From: Cyanobium sp. N.Huapi 1H5
Lineage (GTDB): Bacteria; Cyanobacteriota; Cyanobacteriia; PCC-6307; Cyanobiaceae
Length of the DNA: 64,000 bases
NCBI RefSeq assembly: GCF_024345535.1
Contig: NZ_JAGQBH010000006.1
Location: 62,001 to 126,000 of the forward strand
Reading direction: 5' to 3'
Shown: positions 40,552-49,498 of the stretch, piece after piece
Numbering within the stretch: position 1 is the first letter of the stretch
Layout: each line of letters begins with the position of its first letter
Position numbers and translations under genes: made by a program
The notes under the pieces: model-generated
Told to the model about the DNA's origin: nothing
Databases searched by the model: none
What the model saw: only the letters and a program-made list of their open reading frames with translations

Positions 40552-41485
40552 CCACCTGGCCGGCACAGAGCGAACCGAGCCGTCCGCAGCGCTCCAGGCT
40601 CTCGCCCCGGGTGTGGCCGTAGAGGAAGCCGGCGGCGTAGAGGTCACCGGCGCCGGTGGTGTCCACCAGGGGGCCGAGGTGGAAGGGGTCGATCGTCAGG
40701 GTCGTGTCGCCGCTCAGCAGCACCGAGCCCTGCTCACTGCGGGTGAGGGCCGCCACCCTGCAGCGGCCGCGGACCTGGTCGGCCGCCGCCTCGAAGCTGT
40801 CGGCGCCGTAGAGGGCGGTGATCTCCATCTCGTTGGCGAACAGCACGTCGACATGGCCGTCGACCAGCTCCAGGAAACTCTCCCGGTGGCGCTCGACGCA
40901 GAAGGCATCCGAGAGGGAGAGGGCCACCTCGCCGCCGCTGGCGCGCATCACCTCGGCGGCGGCGATGAAGGCGCGCTTCGCCTCCTCGCTGTCCCAGAGG
41001 TAGCCCTCCAGATACAGCACCTTCGCCTGGCGCACCATCTCCAGGTCGAGGTCGGCGGGATCCAGCCCCACCGACGCCCCCAGGTAGGTGCACATGGTGC
41101 GCTGGGCATCGGGGGTGACCAGGATCAGGCAGCGGGCGGTGGAGGGGCCGCTGGCTGCCGGGGGGGTCTCGAAGCTGGCCCCCACGGCCCGGATGTCGTG
41201 GGCGAAGATCGCCCCGAGCTGGTCGTCCCGGACCCGGCCGATGAAGCCCGCCTGGCCGCCCAGCTGGGCGATGCCGGCCAGGGTGTTGGCGGCCGAGCCG
41301 CCGGAGGTCTCCAGGCCGGCGCCGACGCTGGCGTAGAGCCGTTCGGCCTGCGCCTCATCCACCAGGGCCATGGTGCCCTTGGTGAGGCCGTGGGCCTCGA
41401 GGAAGGCGTCGTCGGCCTGGACGAGGACGTCGACGATGGCATTGCCGATGCCGACCACGTCGAAGCGCTTGGCGGTGCTGGTCAA
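40487..41485 (-). CDS. PfkB-family carbohydrate kinase (adenosine kinase-like)
   Basis: 332 residues. The ribokinase-fold motifs are 'GGSAANTLAGIAQLGG' and 'DTTGAGDLYAAG' (275-286) with catalytic Asp281. The N-terminal 'VVGIGNAIVDVLV' resembles adenosine kinase and fructokinase-like members. In cyanobacteria this gene regularly sits beside purA, which favours a nucleoside substrate, but that is inference. Its 3' end overlaps cutA by 65 bp. Confidence 0.88.
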   Translation of the reverse strand: MTSTAKRFDVVGIGNAIVDVLVQADDAFLEAHGLTKGTMALVDEAQAERLYASVGAGLETSGGSAANTLAGIAQLGGQAGFIGRVRDDQLGAIFAHDIRAVGASFETPPAASGPSTARCLILVTPDAQRTMCTYLGASVGLDPADLDLEMVRQAKVLYLEGYLWDSEEAKRAFIAAAEVMRASGGEVALSLSDAFCVERHRESFLELVDGHVDVLFANEMEITALYGADSFEAAADQVRGRCRVAALTRSEQGSVLLSGDTTLTIDPFHLGPLVDTTGAGDLYAAGFLYGHTRGESLERCGRLGSLCAGQVVTQLGPRPQASLPELVARHLG

Positions 41486-41561
41486 GGGGATCCGGGAGGG
41501 GGGTGAGGAGAGCCGGGGAGGCGAGGCGAGGGACTGAGGCGAGGGACAGGGGGTCGCCTGC

Positions 41562-42875
41562 TCAGATGCTGAGCAGGGCGCGCTTGGGGCCGTGGATCGG
41601 ATCCTCGACGACGATCGTCTGGTCGCGCTGGGCGCCGAGGGAGACGATGGCGATCGGCACCTCCATCAGCTCGGCCAGGAAGCGCAGGTAGGCCATGGCG
41701 GTGGGGGGCAGATCCTCCAGGCTGCGGCAGTCGGCGGTGGAGCACTGCCAGCCGGGCAGGCTGCGGAACACGGGCCGGCAGCGGGCGAATTCGTCGGAGC
41801 TGCTGGGGAAGTAGTCGATGCGACGGCCGTCGAGCTCGTAGGCCACGCAGACCTGGATCTCGTCCAGCTCATCAAGGACATCGAGCTTGGTGATCGCCAG
41901 GCAGTCGAGGCCGTTCACCTGCACCGCATAGCGGCCGATCACCCCGTCGAACCAGCCGCAGCGGCGCCGCCGGCCCGTGGTGGTGCCGAACTCGCCGCCC
42001 CGGTCGCAGAGGTGGTCGTTGAGGCTGCCCTCCAGCTCGGTGGGGAAGGGGCCTTCGCCCACCCGGGTGGTGTAGGCCTTGGCCACGCCGATCACCCGGT
42101 CGATCAGGGTGGGCCCGACGCCGGCGCCGATGCAGGCACCGCCCGACACCGGGTTGGAGGAGGTGACGTAGGGGTAGGTGCCGTGGTCGAGGTCGAGCAG
42201 GGTGCCCTGGGCACCTTCGAACAGGATGTTCTTGCGGGCCCGGGCCGCCTCGTGGATGGTGCGGGTGCAGTCCACCACGTGGGGGGCCAGGCGCCGGCCG
42301 TAGGCGGCGTACTCCTCGATCACCGCCTCCGGATCGAGGGCGGGAATTCCGTAGACCTTCTCGAGCAGGTCGTTCTTCTCGGCCAGGGGCCCAAGCAGTC
42401 GATCGCGCAGGCAGTCGGCATCGAGCAGGTCGATCACCCGGATGCCGTTGCGTTCGGACTTGTCGGCGTAGGTGGGCCCGATGCCGCGGCCGGTGGTGCC
42501 GATGCGGCGGTCGCCGCGACGCTGCTCCATCGCCAGGTCGAGCAGGCGGTGGTAGGGCATCGTCACGTGGGCCGTGGAGGCCAGCTTCAGCCCGGAGACA
42601 TCGATCTCCAGCTCCAGCAGGGTGTCGATCTCGCCCAGCATGACCTTGGGATCCACCACCGTGCCCGACCCGATCAGACAGATGGTGTCCGGGTAGAGGA
42701 TCCCCGACGGGATCAGGTGCAGCTTGAGGACCCGGTCCTCGACGACGATGGTGTGCCCGGCGTTGACCCCGCCCTGATAGCGGACCACGACATCGGCGGA
42801 GCGACTCAGCAGATCGGTGATCTTGCCTTTCCCTTCGTCACCCCATTGCGCACCGATGACGACAACATTGGCCAA
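41562..42875 (-). CDS. purA: Adenylosuccinate synthetase
   Basis: 437 residues, the standard size. It joins IMP and aspartate using GTP in AMP synthesis. The N-terminal P-loop 'GDEGKGK' (12-18), 'NAGHT', '[12 protein letters not shown]' and '[13 protein letters not shown]' are all intact. It lies in a same-strand run proS-psb27-purA-pfkB. A 6-bp stem sits just upstream of the ATG (42882-42898) and could affect initiation or end psb27 transcription. Confidence 0.97.
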   Translation of the reverse strand: MANVVVIGAQWGDEGKGKITDLLSRSADVVVRYQGGVNAGHTIVVEDRVLKLHLIPSGILYPDTICLIGSGTVVDPKVMLGEIDTLLELEIDVSGLKLASTAHVTMPYHRLLDLAMEQRRGDRRIGTTGRGIGPTYADKSERNGIRVIDLLDADCLRDRLLGPLAEKNDLLEKVYGIPALDPEAVIEEYAAYGRRLAPHVVDCTRTIHEAARARKNILFEGAQGTLLDLDHGTYPYVTSSNPVSGGACIGAGVGPTLIDRVIGVAKAYTTRVGEGPFPTELEGSLNDHLCDRGGEFGTTTGRRRRCGWFDGVIGRYAVQVNGLDCLAITKLDVLDELDEIQVCVAYELDGRRIDYFPSSSDEFARCRPVFRSLPGWQCSTADCRSLEDLPPTAMAYLRFLAELMEVPIAIVSLGAQRDQTIVVEDPIHGPKRALLSI

Positions 42876-42949
42876 GGAAACAGCGGCCCGGAGCCGCTTC
42901 TAAGCACAAGGGGAGAGCTTCTCAGATCGAGGCCCCCTACGTCAAAGAT

Positions 42950-43402
42950 TCAGGCGCCGCGCACCGCCGTTGCTTCAGCTTTCTTGAGCTCCTTCTCCAG
43001 GCGGCTGCGCAGGGGATCGGGCAGGGGGCGGTTGGCGTAACCGGCGTAGTGGGCCGCCAGGGCGTTGACGGCGGTCTGCATGGTCGTGAAGGAGGCCAGG
43101 CCGTGGATGTCCTGGCGGGGCCGGTAGAGGGCGGTGTAGCCGTTGATCAGCTGGCGGGCCTGCACCTCCGCCTCCTGGCGGGCGGGGTCGTCCTGGGGCA
43201 GGGCGATGGTGGTCAGCAGGGTCTGGGCCACGCTGACGGTGTCATCGACGTAGTTGCCGCTGAGACCGCTGGGGGCCTGGCTGCAGCCGCCCAGTCCGAG
43301 GCAGAGACACAGGCCGAGGGCCAGAAGGGGACGGAGCAGGGTGCGGCGCAGGAAGGCGACCAAGGGAGGAACGGCGTCTGGCGAAATCCTACGGGGATGC
43401 AC
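42950..43402 (-). CDS. psb27: Photosystem II assembly lipoprotein Psb27
   Basis: 150 residues from ATG 43402, which overlaps the proS stop by 14 bp; TTG 43363 is an alternative. A lipoprotein signal ends in 'GLGGC' with Cys40 as the lipidated residue. The mature four-helix domain has 'GNYVDDTVSVAQTLLTTI', 'LINGYTALYRP', 'LASFTTMQTAVNALA' and 'HYAGYANRPLP', all Psb27 markers. It binds CP43 in the lumen and keeps PSII intermediates inactive during assembly and repair. Coupling to proS on one transcript is likely. Confidence 0.93.
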   Translation of the reverse strand: MHPRRISPDAVPPLVAFLRRTLLRPLLALGLCLCLGLGGCSQAPSGLSGNYVDDTVSVAQTLLTTIALPQDDPARQEAEVQARQLINGYTALYRPRQDIHGLASFTTMQTAVNALAAHYAGYANRPLPDPLRSRLEKELKKAEATAVRGA

Positions 43403-45188
43403 CCTGCAGCCCGACCCGCTCCACGAGCTCCTGGAGGGCAGCGTCCGCCGTCAGGTCCCGCTTGCCGGTGCCGCCGCTGCGGTCCACCAGTTCCACCGTG
43501 CGCTCCCCGGCGCCACGGCCCACCACCAGCCGCCAGGGGATGCCGATCAGATCGGCGTCCTTGAACTTCACCCCGGCCCGCTCGGGCCGGTCATCCAGCA
43601 GGACATCGATCCCGGCGCCGAGCAGGCGGCCGTACAGCTCCTCGGCCAGAGCCACCTGCACCGGATCCTGGCTGCTGGCAATGACGATGATCACCGTGTA
43701 GGGGGCGATCGCCACGGGCCAGCGGATGCCGTCGGCATCGTGGTTCTGCTCCACGGCGGCCTGGGCCAGGCGTGAGACGCCGATGCCGTAGCAACCCATC
43801 CACAGGGCTTCGTCCTCGCCGGCCTCATTGGTGAAGCGGGCCTCCAGGGCTTCGGAGTACTTCCGTCCCAGCTGGAAGATGTGGCCGACCTCGATGCCGC
43901 GGGCCGCCTCCAGCCGCTGGGAGGGGTCGTGCAGGCAGCGCTCGCCCGGCTGGGCCGCGCGCAGGTCCACCACCTCGGGGAGCGGGCAGAGCTCGCCCCA
44001 GCGGGCCCCCACCAGGTGCTCGTCGACGCGGTTGGCGCCACAGACGAACGCCTCCAGCTCGGCGGCGGAGGGGTCGGCCAGACGCAGCAGGGGGGCGGCC
44101 GCGGCCCGGGGATCCGCCTGGCGCAGGGGCAGATCGACCAGATGGGGGCCCAGGAAGCCGAAGGGCACGGGCCCGTCGAGGTGATCGGCCAGCAGCGGCA
44201 CGATCTCCAGCAGGGCGCCGGCGTCCGGGCAGCGGGCCGTCACCGCGTTGGCCAGCTTGACCTCGTTGAGCAGCTGGTCGCCCCGCAGGCACACCAGCAC
44301 CCCGCGGGCAGGCGCGGCGGCAAAGCGGGCCAGCAGCAGCAGCACCTTCACCGTCTGGGTGGGATCGAAACCATGGGCATCGCAGAGCTCCTCGATGCTC
44401 GTCTGGTCCGGGGTGGCCAGGGTCCGGCAGGGGCCGGCCGGCAGGGGAACGGCGGGCGCCGGCAGGGAGACCGCCCGCTCCTGGTTGGCGGCGTAGCGGC
44501 CGTCGGGGCTGGCCAGGATCAGGTCCTCGCCGGCCTCGGCGGTGACCATGAACTCCTGGCTGGCGGAACCGCCGATGGCGCCGCTGTCGGCCTCGACCGC
44601 CACGGCCCGCAGGCCGCAGCGCTCGAAGATGCGCCGGTAGGCCCCGTCCATGGCGGCGTAGGTGCGCCGCAGGCAGGCCTCGTCGGCATGGAAGGAATAG
44701 GCGTCCTTCATGATGAATTCCCGCCCCCGCATCAGGCCGAAGCGGGGGCGGATCTCATCGCGGAACTTGGTCTGGATCTGGTAGAGGCAGACCGGCAGCT
44801 GGCGGTAGGAACCCAGCAGGTCGGCCGCCAGTTCGGTGACCACCTCCTCATGGGTGGGGCCGAGCCCGAGGGAGCGCTCCTGGCGATCGATGAGGTGGAA
44901 CATGATCCCCTCGCCGGCGGTGTAGCCGTCCCAGCGGCCACTGCGGCGCCAGAGATCTGCGGGCTGCAGCTGGGGCAGCAGGGTTTCGAGCGCGTCCACG
45001 GCGGCCATCTCCTCGCGGACGATGGCGGAGACCTTCTGGAGCACCCGCCAGAGCAGGGGCAGGTAGGCGAAGATCCCGGGCGCCAGCCGACGCATGTAGC
45101 CGGCGCGGAGCAGCAGCTTGTGGGAGGTGATCTCGGCTTCGGCCGGGTCGTCGCGAAGCGTCACCAGCATCAGGCGGGAGACGCGCAT
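43389..45188 (-). CDS. proS: Prolyl-tRNA synthetase, bacterial type
   Basis: 599 residues. A class II synthetase with motif 1/2 elements ('LRRAGYMRRLAPGIF'-like start region, 'GPTHEEVVTELAA', 'KFRDEIRPRFGLMRGREF'), the bacterial editing insertion (about 220-400) and the C-terminal anticodon domain ('LDDRPERAGVKFKDADLIG'). The length is typical for the bacterial form with its editing domain. It begins the proS-psb27-purA run, and a divergent HTH gene starts 168 bp away. Confidence 0.97.
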   Translation of the reverse strand: MRVSRLMLVTLRDDPAEAEITSHKLLLRAGYMRRLAPGIFAYLPLLWRVLQKVSAIVREEMAAVDALETLLPQLQPADLWRRSGRWDGYTAGEGIMFHLIDRQERSLGLGPTHEEVVTELAADLLGSYRQLPVCLYQIQTKFRDEIRPRFGLMRGREFIMKDAYSFHADEACLRRTYAAMDGAYRRIFERCGLRAVAVEADSGAIGGSASQEFMVTAEAGEDLILASPDGRYAANQERAVSLPAPAVPLPAGPCRTLATPDQTSIEELCDAHGFDPTQTVKVLLLLARFAAAPARGVLVCLRGDQLLNEVKLANAVTARCPDAGALLEIVPLLADHLDGPVPFGFLGPHLVDLPLRQADPRAAAAPLLRLADPSAAELEAFVCGANRVDEHLVGARWGELCPLPEVVDLRAAQPGERCLHDPSQRLEAARGIEVGHIFQLGRKYSEALEARFTNEAGEDEALWMGCYGIGVSRLAQAAVEQNHDADGIRWPVAIAPYTVIIVIASSQDPVQVALAEELYGRLLGAGIDVLLDDRPERAGVKFKDADLIGIPWRLVVGRGAGERTVELVDRSGGTGKRDLTADAALQELVERVGLQGASP

Positions 45189-45316
45189 GGAGAAAGTCCG
45201 GTTCGGCGCTGGACGTTATCACCGCCGGCCCGGTGAAACGGATGGCTGGCCCCGGGAGCAAGTGGCCGCAACGACACTGCCCCTGACGGCGGTGGGCCCG
45301 CGACGGAAAACTCTGC

Positions 45317-45322
45317 TAAGGT
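45317..45322 (+). promoter_or_regulatory. extended -10 candidate for the HTH gene
   Basis: TGC-TAAGGT (TG at 45314-45315, hexamer 45317-45322) is an extended -10-like site 34 bp before ATG 45357. There is no evident -35, which is tolerable for an extended -10. Confidence 0.45.
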
Positions 45323-45356
45323 CGGCCGTTAGTCCAGTGCGTCCAACGACAGTCTC

Positions 45357-45830
45357 ATGCTTGCTCACCCTGCACAGGTCGGCTCACCAGCGGGCGGTTC
45401 CACCGCTTCGCCGGCCGCGCCGCTGGCCCTGCAGGGTGAATCCCGCACCGAGACCGAAACCCTGATCGGCATCGATGAGGTTCAGCGCTCCCTGAACCGC
45501 TCCCGCGCCTCGGTGTACCGCTACACCAACACCGATCCCCGCAATCTCAACCCCCCCTTCAATCCCCGCAAGCTCAATCCCGAATACCGCAGCGACCAGA
45601 AGGAGCCCCTGGTCTTCCACCCCCACGAGGTGGCCCGCTTCGCCCGGGACGTGCTGCGCATCAAGGAGGTGACCGTCGAGGTGCTCAACTCGCCCTCCAC
45701 CGCCACCCAGCAGCTCCTGGCGTCGATCCTGGAGGAGCTGCGGGCGATCCGCGCCCGGCTCGACGGGGCCGAGGTCCCTCCGGCCGACCTGCACCTGCAC
45801 AGGCACTCCCAGTCCCGGCCGGCCGCCTGA
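45357..45830 (+). CDS. Small DNA-binding-like protein conserved in picocyanobacteria
   Basis: 157 residues from ATG 45357. After a variable Ala/Pro-rich lead of about 33 residues, a compact domain ('IGIDEVQRSLNRSRASVYRY', 'NLNPPFNPRKLNP', 'VFHPHEVARFARDVL') has the look of a MerR-type winged helix. A helical tail ('QQLLASILEELRAIRARL') could dimerise. Homologues in marine Synechococcus have been labelled 'resolvase', but I see no recombinase catalytic motif, so that label looks unsupported. It is divergent from proS. Confidence 0.65.
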   Translation: MLAHPAQVGSPAGGSTASPAAPLALQGESRTETETLIGIDEVQRSLNRSRASVYRYTNTDPRNLNPPFNPRKLNPEYRSDQKEPLVFHPHEVARFARDVLRIKEVTVEVLNSPSTATQQLLASILEELRAIRARLDGAEVPPADLHLHRHSQSRPAA

Positions 45831-45979
45831 GCGCAGGCCGTCTGCGGCCAAGCGCCCGCGTCATGTCACCCTGTCGTTCTGTCGTCACCGGGGGCGGATC
45901 GAGCCGATCGGTGGCACAATCGTTCCAAATCACCTTTGTTCTCCGTCCAGTGCACCGGGCCACGCCGCTGCACGAACGC

Positions 45980-46453
45980 ATGGATCACGCCCGACCCGAC
46001 CGTTCCCCGTCCCGTTCCGGTTCCCATCGCGGAACCAGCGCCGCCCTCGCCTCCCCGGCCAGCCTCCCGGGCCTCACCCCGCCAGGCGCCATCCCTGCCG
46101 GCCCCAGCCCCATCCTCGATGGCGGTGAGGCTGAGCCCAGCGGAGACCCCGACAGTCCGGGCCCCCGAACGCCCCTCGCCCGTTCCTCCGCTCCCGGAGG
46201 CCCCACCCGCAGCGGCAGAAGCCCCGGGTCCGGCCCTGAAGATGCGGCGGCCCTGTTCTTCGACCAGCCCTTCGGGGCGCTCGGTGGCATCCTGCTGGGT
46301 CTGATGACCCTGCTGGTGCCCCTGGCCGGTGTGGTCATGGACCGGCCGCTGCTTCCCGGCCAGCAGGAGTCGGGAGATCGTCGCTTCAGGCCCGTCGCTG
46401 TAGCAGAAAGCCCTGGAAGTCCAGGGCCTGGAAGAACGGCGCCGGATCGCTGA
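45980..46453 (+). CDS. Single-pass membrane protein with long disordered N-terminus, unknown
   Basis: 157 residues from ATG 45980. About 95 Pro/Ser/Gly-rich residues precede a conserved-looking segment 'FFDQPFGALGGILLGLMTLL' that continues into a membrane helix (about 95-120). The C-terminal tail overlaps the methyltransferase gene antisense by 68 bp and is low complexity. Codon bias is strong over the membrane part, so that portion is very likely coding; the exact start is less certain. The family is not recognised. Confidence 0.5.
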   Translation: MDHARPDRSPSRSGSHRGTSAALASPASLPGLTPPGAIPAGPSPILDGGEAEPSGDPDSPGPRTPLARSSAPGGPTRSGRSPGSGPEDAAALFFDQPFGALGGILLGLMTLLVPLAGVVMDRPLLPGQQESGDRRFRPVAVAESPGSPGPGRTAPDR

Positions 46454-47072
46454 GGCCGGCGGCCTCCGCCAGGGCCGTGAGCCGGGCAATGCCGATGGGG
46501 TGGAACCCCTGGATCTGGGCGGTCAGATCCACGGCCTCACCATCCACCCCGCTGGCCCGCTGGAAGCAGCGCCAGGCCTCCGCCACCTGGGCCGAGAGGG
46601 GGGAACGCTCCGGACGCATCAGATCGACCAGCACCAGCTGGCCCTGGGGCCGGAGGCTGCGGGCCAGCGCCGTCAGGAAGGCCAGTTTGGTGCCGTCGTC
46701 GGGCAGGGACTGGAGCACCAGCACCGACAGGGCGCCGTCGAAGCGGGCCTCGGCCCCCAGCTGCTCCACCGTGGCGTGATGCCACTCGATCCGGCCCCGG
46801 TTCTGGAGCCGCTGCCGTGCCACCGCCAGCATCTCCGCCGAGGGATCGATGGCGGTGAGCTGCCAGTCCGGCCGCTGGGCCTCGGCCTCCAGAAGCTCAG
46901 CCCCCGTGCCGCATCCCGCCACCAGCACGGCGGCGTCCTGGCGCGAGGCCAGGGGGGAGGAGGAGAGCAGCGCCACCGAGAGGCGGGCGAGGCTGGCGTA
47001 GCCGGGGATCAGCTGCTGCACCACCAGGTCGTAGGTGCCTTGCCGGGCCGGGGAGGGATCGGAGGAGAGCAC
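46386..47072 (-). CDS. Class I SAM-dependent methyltransferase
   Basis: 228 residues. Motif I is 'VLVAGCGTGAE' (about 49-59), followed by 'LTAIDPSAEMLAVARQRL' for the SAM ribose-binding acidic residue and 'GALSVLVLQSLPD' and 'GQLVLVDLMRPE' as later motifs. The substrate is unknown; small-molecule methylation is likely from the fold. It is convergent with the membrane protein at 45980 and divergent from the ferredoxin gene. Confidence 0.85.
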   Translation of the reverse strand: MLSSDPSPARQGTYDLVVQQLIPGYASLARLSVALLSSSPLASRQDAAVLVAGCGTGAELLEAEAQRPDWQLTAIDPSAEMLAVARQRLQNRGRIEWHHATVEQLGAEARFDGALSVLVLQSLPDDGTKLAFLTALARSLRPQGQLVLVDLMRPERSPLSAQVAEAWRCFQRASGVDGEAVDLTAQIQGFHPIGIARLTALAEAAGLSDPAPFFQALDFQGFLLQRRA

Positions 47073-47170
47073 GGTCTGCGGGCAACCCGGCCATCGTAGG
47101 CAGCCCCTCCCGACCGTCCCGATCCTTTCTCAAGGCAACGAAACCGGGATCGAAAGGACGTGGTGTGACC

Positions 47171-47176
47171 TAAGTT
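47171..47176 (+). promoter_or_regulatory. candidate -10 element for the ferredoxin gene
   Basis: TAAGTT at 47171-47176 lies 29 bp before GTG 47205 in the divergent gap. No convincing -35 is present. Confidence 0.4.
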
Positions 47177-47204
47177 GGGCGGCGCCCCTCACCCCCGATC
47201 GACC

Positions 47205-47567
47205 GTGCCCACCATCCGTTTTGAAAAGGAAGGCCAGCAGGTTGGTTGCATTGAAGGGGCCAATCTCCGCAAGGCGGCCCTCGACGCCGGCGTCAATCCC
47301 TACACCGGCCTCAACAACCTCAACAACTGCGGTGGCCTCGGCCAGTGCGGCACCTGCGTGGTGGAGGTGGTGGAGGGGGCCCGCAACCTCTCCCCCCGCA
47401 GCGACGTGGAGGAGGTCTACCTGGCGGATCGGCCCGCGAGCTACCGCCTCAGCTGCCGCACCACCGTCAACGGCGACGTGACCATCCGCACCAAGCCGGA
47501 CGCCGGCGTGGGCAAGGGCTCCAACAGCCTGGTCGGGGCCCTCAAGGCGCTGGTGGGCCGCAAGTAG
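47205..47567 (+). CDS. 2Fe-2S ferredoxin of plant/adrenodoxin-like fold
   Basis: 120 residues from GTG 47205, chosen because it yields the classic 'MPTIRFEKEG' start. The cluster ligands are Cys42, Cys48, Cys51 ('NCGGLGQCGTCVV') and Cys84 ('LSCRT'); the C-x5-C-x2-C spacing differs from the C-x4-C-x2-C of PetF, so it is not the main photosynthetic ferredoxin. The C-terminal 25 residues are a Gly/Lys-rich extension. An ArsC-like gene follows 5 bp later and is probably cotranscribed. Confidence 0.9.
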   Translation: MPTIRFEKEGQQVGCIEGANLRKAALDAGVNPYTGLNNLNNCGGLGQCGTCVVEVVEGARNLSPRSDVEEVYLADRPASYRLSCRTTVNGDVTIRTKPDAGVGKGSNSLVGALKALVGRK

Positions 47568-47572
47568 GCACC

Positions 47573-47941
47573 ATGGCCGACAACCAGGCCGGGCTCGTCC
47601 TTTATCAGTACGCCGGCTGCGGCACCTGCCGCAAGGCGCTGGCCTGGCTGAGGGAACGGCAGATTCCCTTCAACGCCATCGACATCACCACCAGTCCGCC
47701 CTCCCCGGCCCTGCTGGCCGAGGCTCACGGCCAGCTCGGGGGTTTCGCCCGCCTGTTCAACACCAGTGGCCAGAGCTACCGGGCCCTCGGGGCCGCCACC
47801 GTCAAGGCGATGGACCGGGACACGGCCCTGGCCGCCCTGGCGGCCGATGGGCGACTGATCAAGCGTCCGTTCCTGGTCACCAGCTCCGGCCGCATCCTCA
47901 CCGGGTTCCGTCCCGAGGAATGGCAGGAGCTGCTGGGCTAG
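47573..47941 (+). CDS. ArsC/Spx-type thioredoxin-fold protein
   Basis: 122 residues from ATG 47573. The redox motif is Cys16-Gly-Thr-Cys19 in 'YAGCGTCRKAL', as in Spx and YffB-like members rather than glutaredoxin-linked arsenate reductases. 'LIKRPFLVTSSGRILTGFR' is the conserved C-terminal part. It could be a redox-responsive regulator or a reductase; activity on arsenate is not shown. Linkage to a ferredoxin is notable. Its last 44 bp overlap the convergent membrane-protein gene. Confidence 0.88.
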   Translation: MADNQAGLVLYQYAGCGTCRKALAWLRERQIPFNAIDITTSPPSPALLAEAHGQLGGFARLFNTSGQSYRALGAATVKAMDRDTALAALAADGRLIKRPFLVTSSGRILTGFRPEEWQELLG

Positions 47942-49454
47942 GGGCGTCGTTCCGCTCCTGGGCCCCCTGGGTCCCCTTCACCATCAGCTGATCGAGCTCC
48001 TCGATCAGCCCCTCGATCCCGGCCCGGCTGATCTGGCTCAGGTAGTTGCCCTTGAACTCCTCAAGGAAGGTGCACAGCAACTGCTGGGAGCGCTCCAGGG
48101 CCGGGCCACTCTCGAGGGCCTCGGCGAGCTCCTCCCAGAAGCGGTCGATGAAGCGCTGCAGCAGCTCCAGCTGCTGGTCGTCGCGGCGGCTGAGGCGCTC
48201 CCCGGTGGTGCGGGTGAGGTCGAGGAGGCTCTCCACCATCCCGCCGGCCAGCTGGCGGCTGAGCCCCTTCTCCACCTGCAGCAGAGGCTGGAGCTGGCGC
48301 AGACCCGGCGGCACGATGGCGTTCTGCAGGCTCTGCTGCAGGGCATGGCCGAGCACCCCCTGGAGCTCGGGGGCCAGGCGCGGAGCCACCCGCACCAGCA
48401 GCAGGGGGCCCCAGATCCGCACCAGTTCCACCAGCTCCCGCTCGTCGTTGCTGACCACCGTCTGATGGCTGCGCAGGGCCCGGATCCGCATCGGCCAGCG
48501 GCGCGAGCGGATCAGCTGCTGAAGGCCGTCGATCAGCTGCAGGGCCAGCACCTCGAACAGCTCCACCGCCAGCAGGGCCACCACCGCCCGGCTGATCACC
48601 GCCCGCAGCGGTTCGATGCTGATCAGGCCGCTGGTGTGGAGCCGCTCCAGCACCGGCACCACCCGCAGCCAGCGCCAGAAGGGCAGCAGCAGGGGCAGGT
48701 CGATCCAGCGCCGCAGCAGCGCCCGGCCCCAGCTCAGGCCCGGCAGCCGGCGGCGCAGCCGGTAGGCCCGCAGCAGGATGTCGAGGGCGAAGACGCTCTG
48801 GAAGAGGAGCAGGTCGTAGCGCCAGAAATGGTCGGTGGGGCGGCCGTTCTCATCGATCGAGCGCCAGTAGGTGGTGGCCACCAGGGGCAGCACCTGCTGG
48901 CGCCAGAACAGCCGCTCCCGCGGCCAGGGATGGGCGTCGATCCAGGCGGGGCTCAGCAGCACCGCCGCCGCCTGCTTGGCCGAGTCCCGGTCGGCCCGCT
49001 GGCGCAGGCGGTTCTTGATCTTCTCCAAGGTGCCGGAGGTGCCCGAGGCCAGCATCGGGTTGGAATCGATCATCTCGACGGTCAGCCGCACCTGTTCCGC
49101 CAGCAGCTGGCGCTGGAGCGGCGTGGTCGCCCCCGGGGGGCCCTGGCCCAGGGCCGCATCCATCCGGTCGAAGTGGCGCAGGTAGGCCTGGGTCTCCCGG
49201 TGCGGCTCGATCCCCTTGATCGGATCCACCCAGGGGGTGATGTCGGGGATGAAGGTGAGCGGCACCGCCAGGGGCACCGACGGCAGCGGGTAGAGGTTGC
49301 GCTGCAGCCAGAAGGTGCGCAGGGGGATGTAGCTGATGTCGAAGGCCACCCAGAGGAGGTTCAGGGCGGCCCAGAGCGCCACGAAGCGATCCCAGCGCCG
49401 GCCCATCCGGCTCGAGGGCGCGGCCAGGCTCTGGTGCCAGCGTGGGCGTGCCAT
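47898..49454 (-). CDS. Large membrane-associated protein conserved in cyanobacteria, unknown
   Basis: 518 residues from ATG 49454; ATG 49406 would also preserve the first membrane helix. A helix near 25-45 ('LWAALNLLWVAFDISYIPL'), a soluble part, and a second group of hydrophobic segments near 210-330 ('LLLPFWRWLRVVPVLERLH', 'VVALLAVELFEVLALQLI') resemble ion-channel voltage-sensor-like helices, followed by about 170 helical residues. I cannot name a family. It diverges from lepB and overlaps the ArsC-like gene at its 3' end. Confidence 0.7.
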   Translation of the reverse strand: MARPRWHQSLAAPSSRMGRRWDRFVALWAALNLLWVAFDISYIPLRTFWLQRNLYPLPSVPLAVPLTFIPDITPWVDPIKGIEPHRETQAYLRHFDRMDAALGQGPPGATTPLQRQLLAEQVRLTVEMIDSNPMLASGTSGTLEKIKNRLRQRADRDSAKQAAAVLLSPAWIDAHPWPRERLFWRQQVLPLVATTYWRSIDENGRPTDHFWRYDLLLFQSVFALDILLRAYRLRRRLPGLSWGRALLRRWIDLPLLLPFWRWLRVVPVLERLHTSGLISIEPLRAVISRAVVALLAVELFEVLALQLIDGLQQLIRSRRWPMRIRALRSHQTVVSNDERELVELVRIWGPLLLVRVAPRLAPELQGVLGHALQQSLQNAIVPPGLRQLQPLLQVEKGLSRQLAGGMVESLLDLTRTTGERLSRRDDQQLELLQRFIDRFWEELAEALESGPALERSQQLLCTFLEEFKGNYLSQISRAGIEGLIEELDQLMVKGTQGAQERNDAPSPAAPAIPRDGTR

Positions 49455-49481
49455 CGGGGACGCGGCGGGCGGGTGCGTGCC

Positions 49482-49487
49482 TAATCT
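49482..49487 (+). promoter_or_regulatory. candidate -10 element for lepB
   Basis: TAATCT at 49482-49487 is a good -10 match. Initiation near 49494 would give a leader of about 28 nt before the TTG start at 49522 and would include the micro-ORF at 49499. Confidence 0.5.
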
Positions 49488-49498
49488 GCCTCCCGACC

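Noticed and set aside
42882-42898. Terminator for psb27
   Set aside because: The 6-bp stem is followed by only GTTTCC on the minus strand and lies within about 20 bp of the purA start; too weak to call.
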